DNA from: Paludibacter sp.
Lineage (GTDB): Bacteria > Bacteroidota > Bacteroidia > Bacteroidales > Paludibacteraceae
Assembly (NCBI RefSeq): GCF_009712605.1
Contig: NZ_WASO01000014.1
Coordinates: 62,001-126,000, forward strand
DNA length: 64,000 bases
Direction: 5' to 3'
Shown in pieces: positions 61,166-64,000 of this stretch (position 1 is its first letter; the number at the start of each line of letters is the position of its first letter). The notes beneath the pieces are model-generated. The model worked only from the letters and a program-made list of their open reading frames with translations. It was not told the DNA's origin and made no database searches. The position numbers and the translations under genes were made by a program.

Positions 61166-61570
61166 ATGAATAAGGTCAGAAACCATATCGTTGTATTATT
61201 TCTAGTGTTACTCAGTTCCTGCACTGGCCAAAAATTCGATAAGACTCTCTGGCTGAATGATGATCCCGCATTTTATCCTCAACGCAAGCCAATGGCTGAT
61301 GACTTGATTCAGTCTCACATTCTTATTGGAAAAAGTAATACGGAAATTGTAAATTTGCTCGGGAAAAACGGCTCGGTCGATACGACAAAAACGGGCAAAA
61401 TAAAATCGATTACGTACCCCGTTTTAATCAGATATGGCTTCGATATCGATCCCCGGTATTGGGAAGATTTGCAAATTCGTTTCGACACTCTTCAACAGAA
61501 GGCAATTGGAGTCGAAATTGTAAAAGGAGAAGACTCTCGGAGTTCCCTTGAAAAAATATTCGCGGAATGA
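61166..61570 (+). CDS. Small lipoprotein with BamE/SmpA-like repeat
   Basis: The product is 134 residues with a lipobox (LLSSCTG). The segment MADDLIQSHILIGKSNTEIV followed by NLLGKNG matches the pattern of the SmpA/BamE and BLIP-like fold (G-x-S-x-x-E-V-x-x-L-L-G). It is too small to assign a role. It begins 66 bp after the AT-rich gene. Confidence 0.75.
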   Translation: MNKVRNHIVVLFLVLLSSCTGQKFDKTLWLNDDPAFYPQRKPMADDLIQSHILIGKSNTEIVNLLGKNGSVDTTKTGKIKSITYPVLIRYGFDIDPRYWEDLQIRFDTLQQKAIGVEIVKGEDSRSSLEKIFAE

Positions 61571-61812
61571 ATCTTTCTATCTATAAACAATCTATTCTAT
61601 TTTTAATTCCGACCTCTCGAATATGTATCAAACCGTCGTAGCGGCTGATCTGCGAACACTCGTGTTTGCAAATCCGACGGGATACTCTGTATGTTGTAAG
61701 TTATGTCCTGTGAAACTGTAGAATTCAAAGATTTTTAACGCGATTGATATTCATTGAAGGATTGACTTTGAATGTTGGATTGAGTAACTTTGAGAATAAA
61801 ATAGCTTGAATT

Positions 61813-62169
61813 ATGAACAATCGATTTTTCTCCGGGTTACAAGACGTCCATATCCAGAAAACCATCCTACTGCTTGTGGTTTCTCTTGTTTTGATTGGAA
61901 GTTCCCTGCTTATAGGTGTCGGGGATAATTTTCCAATGATTGCCATGCTCTTTACAGGCTTGATTATTTTCTTTTTTGCCTTGCTCCGCCATTGGCAAAA
62001 AGCCGCCTACTTTGTCATTATGGCCGTAATTTTTACCGTAATTCTTATTCTTGTCTGGATTTTTAAGGCTTCTCTGGGTGAAGATATTGCCATGCCTGCC
62101 GGATTGGTGAGCATTTCCGGCATTTTAGCCGGTATTATCGGAGCTTATGTCTTTGTTAGTAAAGAATAG
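61813..62169 (+). CDS. Small integral membrane protein
   Basis: The product is 118 residues with four hydrophobic helices (TILLLVVSLVLIGSSLLIGV, MLFTGLIIFFFALL, AAYFVIMAVIFTVILILVWI, LVSISGILAGIIGAYVFV). There are no recognised motifs. The start at 61813 (MNNRFFSG) gives a short cytoplasmic lead. Function unknown. Confidence 0.75.
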   Translation: MNNRFFSGLQDVHIQKTILLLVVSLVLIGSSLLIGVGDNFPMIAMLFTGLIIFFFALLRHWQKAAYFVIMAVIFTVILILVWIFKASLGEDIAMPAGLVSISGILAGIIGAYVFVSKE

Positions 62170-62617
62170 GAATGATCTTCAAAGCCTGATGTGTCGGCCA
62201 GTCCGGGCAGATAAAACGCATTTAAGATTTATACAAAGAATAGACACCAAATGAGTAAAATTTGCTATGCCAGATTTGGAACGGCCTTGTCCGGTGAGCC
62301 AAAAAACAAGAGAGACAAGCGTGAAATTGTCCATTGTTTGAGGCTCCTGACCAAAGGAGGGAGCGAGTTTGGACAATTTAGCTTGGTGATAGCCGGTTTT
62401 TTGAGCAAAGCGGGCACAGCCTTGAACTTTTTGCTTCCTTTTAGCTTCAAGGCAAAAAGGAAGTCGGGGTCACAGGGGCGGAAGCCCCGTATTTTAATTC
62501 TAAAAGCGTTTTTCCTGCTGTCCGGATTGATGAATTTTCCTCCGAAAACATAATGATTATCTTTGCACCGAATTTTACACCGCTGTCGGAACAGGCCGCG
62601 GGACTACAAAAAAGATT
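62170..62617. other. Non-coding stretch, possible degraded repeat
   Basis: A plus-strand frame of 100 codons (62251-62553) has the look of a chance frame. The stretch GAGCGAGTTTGGACAATTTA and the paired segment AAAAAGGAAGTC resemble intergenic repeat DNA that I have seen in other Bacteroidales, but I cannot place it. The last 60 bp may hold the promoter of the peptidase gene. Confidence 0.35.
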
Positions 62618-63790
62618 ATGTTTACAGAAGAAATATTACCGGAACTGAATAACCGGTGGAAGGCCATACAAAAAGAGATGGCAAAGAAAGGCGCAGATGC
62701 CTGTCTGATTGCTGGCAATGTGAATTTGTTTTATGTGGCAGACAGAGTATACAGTGGATATTTTTATCTGCCCGTAAAAGGCGCTCCCTGGTTTTTTGTG
62801 AAACGACCGATATCCCTGAAAGGTGAGAATGTGCACTATGTCAGAAAGCCGGAGCAAATTGCTGAAATCCTGATAAAGAAAGGCGTGGCTCTGCCTCATA
62901 CGCTTATGCTGGAACTGGACGAGCTGCCATACAATGAGATTGTTCGTTTGCAATCGGTTTTTATACCCGAACAAACGTTAAATGCCACGGCAACTCTCCG
63001 TAAGGTCAGAAGTGTGAAATCGGCCTATGAAACCGCTCTGCTGCGCCATGCCGGACAACTGCATGCAGCCTGTTATGCGGAAGTGCCGCAATTGTACCGA
63101 CCGGGAATGACGGATATAGACTTCTCTATTGAAATAGAGCGATTGTTTCGTAAAAAAGGCGCACTCGGACACATCCGGGTATTCGGGCAATCGATGGAAA
63201 TTTTTATGGGGAGCGTAATTGCCGGTGATAATGCGATCAATCCGTCTCCATACGATTTTGCGTTGGGTGGTGGCGGTTTGCACAACTCTCTGCCGGTGGG
63301 AGTGAACGGAACCATACCGGAGCCGGGAACCACCATCATGGTGGATATGGGCGGAACATTTACCGGCTATATATCCGATATGACACGTGTGTTTTCTATC
63401 GGGAAAGTTGCTCCACTGGCGTATGAAGCGCATCAAACTGCTCTGGAAATTCAAAGTGACATAGAAGCCAATGCCAAACCGGGCATAGCAGCTTGCGATC
63501 TGTACAATGCGGCCATTGAGAAAGTGAAAAAAAGGAATTTGCTGCCATATTTTATGGGATATAATCAACAGGCCGGTTTTATCGGACATGGTCTCGGCAT
63601 TGAACTAAATGAATCGCCGGTGTTGGCGCCCCGTTCTAAAGATGTGTTGAAAGCGGGACATACTTTTGCGTTGGAACCGAAATTCGTAATTCCGGGAACG
63701 GGAGCTGTCGGCATTGAAAATACATTTGTGGTAAATGAAAACGGAATAGAAAAGCTTACCGTGCTGAACGAAGAAATTATTGAATTGTAA
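62618..63790 (+). CDS. M24-family aminopeptidase (Xaa-Pro aminopeptidase type)
   Basis: The product is 390 residues. The N-terminal creatinase-like domain (about 1-140) includes CLIAGNVNLFYVADR. The pita-bread catalytic domain shows the five metal ligands: VDMGGTFTGYISDMTRVF (two aspartates), FIGHGLGIELNE (histidine), TFALEPKFV (glutamate) and GIENTFVVNENG (glutamate). It hydrolyses N-terminal residues before proline or acts as a dipeptidase. No signal peptide, so cytoplasmic. It is a single gene with a strong terminator. Confidence 0.93.
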   Translation: MFTEEILPELNNRWKAIQKEMAKKGADACLIAGNVNLFYVADRVYSGYFYLPVKGAPWFFVKRPISLKGENVHYVRKPEQIAEILIKKGVALPHTLMLELDELPYNEIVRLQSVFIPEQTLNATATLRKVRSVKSAYETALLRHAGQLHAACYAEVPQLYRPGMTDIDFSIEIERLFRKKGALGHIRVFGQSMEIFMGSVIAGDNAINPSPYDFALGGGGLHNSLPVGVNGTIPEPGTTIMVDMGGTFTGYISDMTRVFSIGKVAPLAYEAHQTALEIQSDIEANAKPGIAACDLYNAAIEKVKKRNLLPYFMGYNQQAGFIGHGLGIELNESPVLAPRSKDVLKAGHTFALEPKFVIPGTGAVGIENTFVVNENGIEKLTVLNEEIIEL

Positions 63791-63826
63791 TAGACTGTAA
63801 AGTTCAGTGGTAATCGGCTTAATGAG

Positions 63827-63881
63827 AAGCCCCGGAAATAAGAGGTTTAATAATGACTATCTTATTTCCGGGGCTTTGCTT
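63827..63881 (+). terminator. Terminator after the M24 peptidase gene
   Basis: A perfect 17-bp stem (AAGCCCCGGAAATAAGA at 63827-63843 with its complement at 63860-63876) is followed by a T-rich stretch. I see no gene in the last 120 bp of the window. Confidence 0.8.
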
Positions 63882-64000
63882 TTTCTATTTGAGTCTAAGA
63901 TCTGAAAATAGTTGTGTATTTGTTGTGTATGTTTTTAAGTCGGTTGTATTCGGCACAAAGGTACTCGTAAGTGAGATGTACTAATCTGGAGTTGTATACT

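Noticed and set aside
62251-62553. 100-codon frame before the M24 peptidase as a gene
   Set aside because: An opposite-strand frame is equally open, composition is not protein-like, and the DNA looks like intergenic repeat material.

Overview
The window is chromosomal DNA of an anaerobic, plant-polysaccharide-degrading member of the Bacteroidota, most likely order Bacteroidales (Paludibacter/Dysgonomonas-like; the genus cannot be fixed from sequence reading alone). The signs are a SusC/SusD pair with a hybrid two-component regulator, many lipoproteins and TonB-dependent receptors, TAnnTTTG promoter boxes, a Bacteroidota-type tyrosine integrase and an absence of clear Shine-Dalgarno sequences. 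Most genes between 4.6 and 51 kb are on the minus strand.

Region 1 (1-6 kb) is accessory DNA. It holds the end of a polymorphic-toxin-like protein, two lipoproteins of a duplicated cassette, a decayed HTH regulator and an integrase. Two 39-bp identical tRNA 3'-end remnants follow, associated with an intact GIY-YIG gene, a dead GIY-YIG fragment and a DUF4143-type ATPase. The right border of a genomic island integrated at a tRNA (CAT anticodon loop) probably lies at about 3.95-4.4 kb.

Region 2 (6-12.2 kb) is a 2-oxoacid dehydrogenase operon. It runs from lipoamide dehydrogenase through a short lipoate ligase, E2 and a fused E1 alpha/beta to a flavodoxin, with hairpin-forming repeats between the last genes. 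Region 3 (12.5-24.6 kb) holds a TPR protein with a DUF2971-like end, a TonB receptor and an AraC-controlled reductase operon (iron alcohol dehydrogenase, cupin, FMN reductase, aldo/keto reductase). Two exporters, a PfkB kinase and a small conserved protein follow.

Region 4 (24.8-28.2 kb) is a second accessory patch. It carries a second copy of the two-lipoprotein cassette, a further lipoprotein, an Imm26-like immunity protein, a REP-associated tyrosine transposase (RAYT) and several REP-like hairpin elements, plus an element with 15-bp terminal inverted repeats.

Region 5 (28.4-51.2 kb) is a glucuronoxylan utilisation locus. It contains the hybrid two-component regulator, GH67 and GH115 alpha-glucuronidases, GH43, GH30 (subfamily 8 type, glucuronoxylan-specific), GH2 and SusC/SusD. 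Mannonate dehydratase and an SDR-type mannonate oxidoreductase would feed released glucuronate to KDG. The two main promoters share a pair of TTTTGATACA-like motifs spaced exactly 41 bp, a candidate operator for the regulator.

Region 6 (51.8-64 kb) has a small secreted protein, a coiled-coil lipoprotein, a convergent sigma-54 regulator/hybrid kinase pair, a frameshifted gene, a monooxygenase-fold protein and an exported aldose epimerase. An AT-rich gene of unknown function (possible HEPN-type defence gene), two small envelope proteins and an M24 aminopeptidase complete it.
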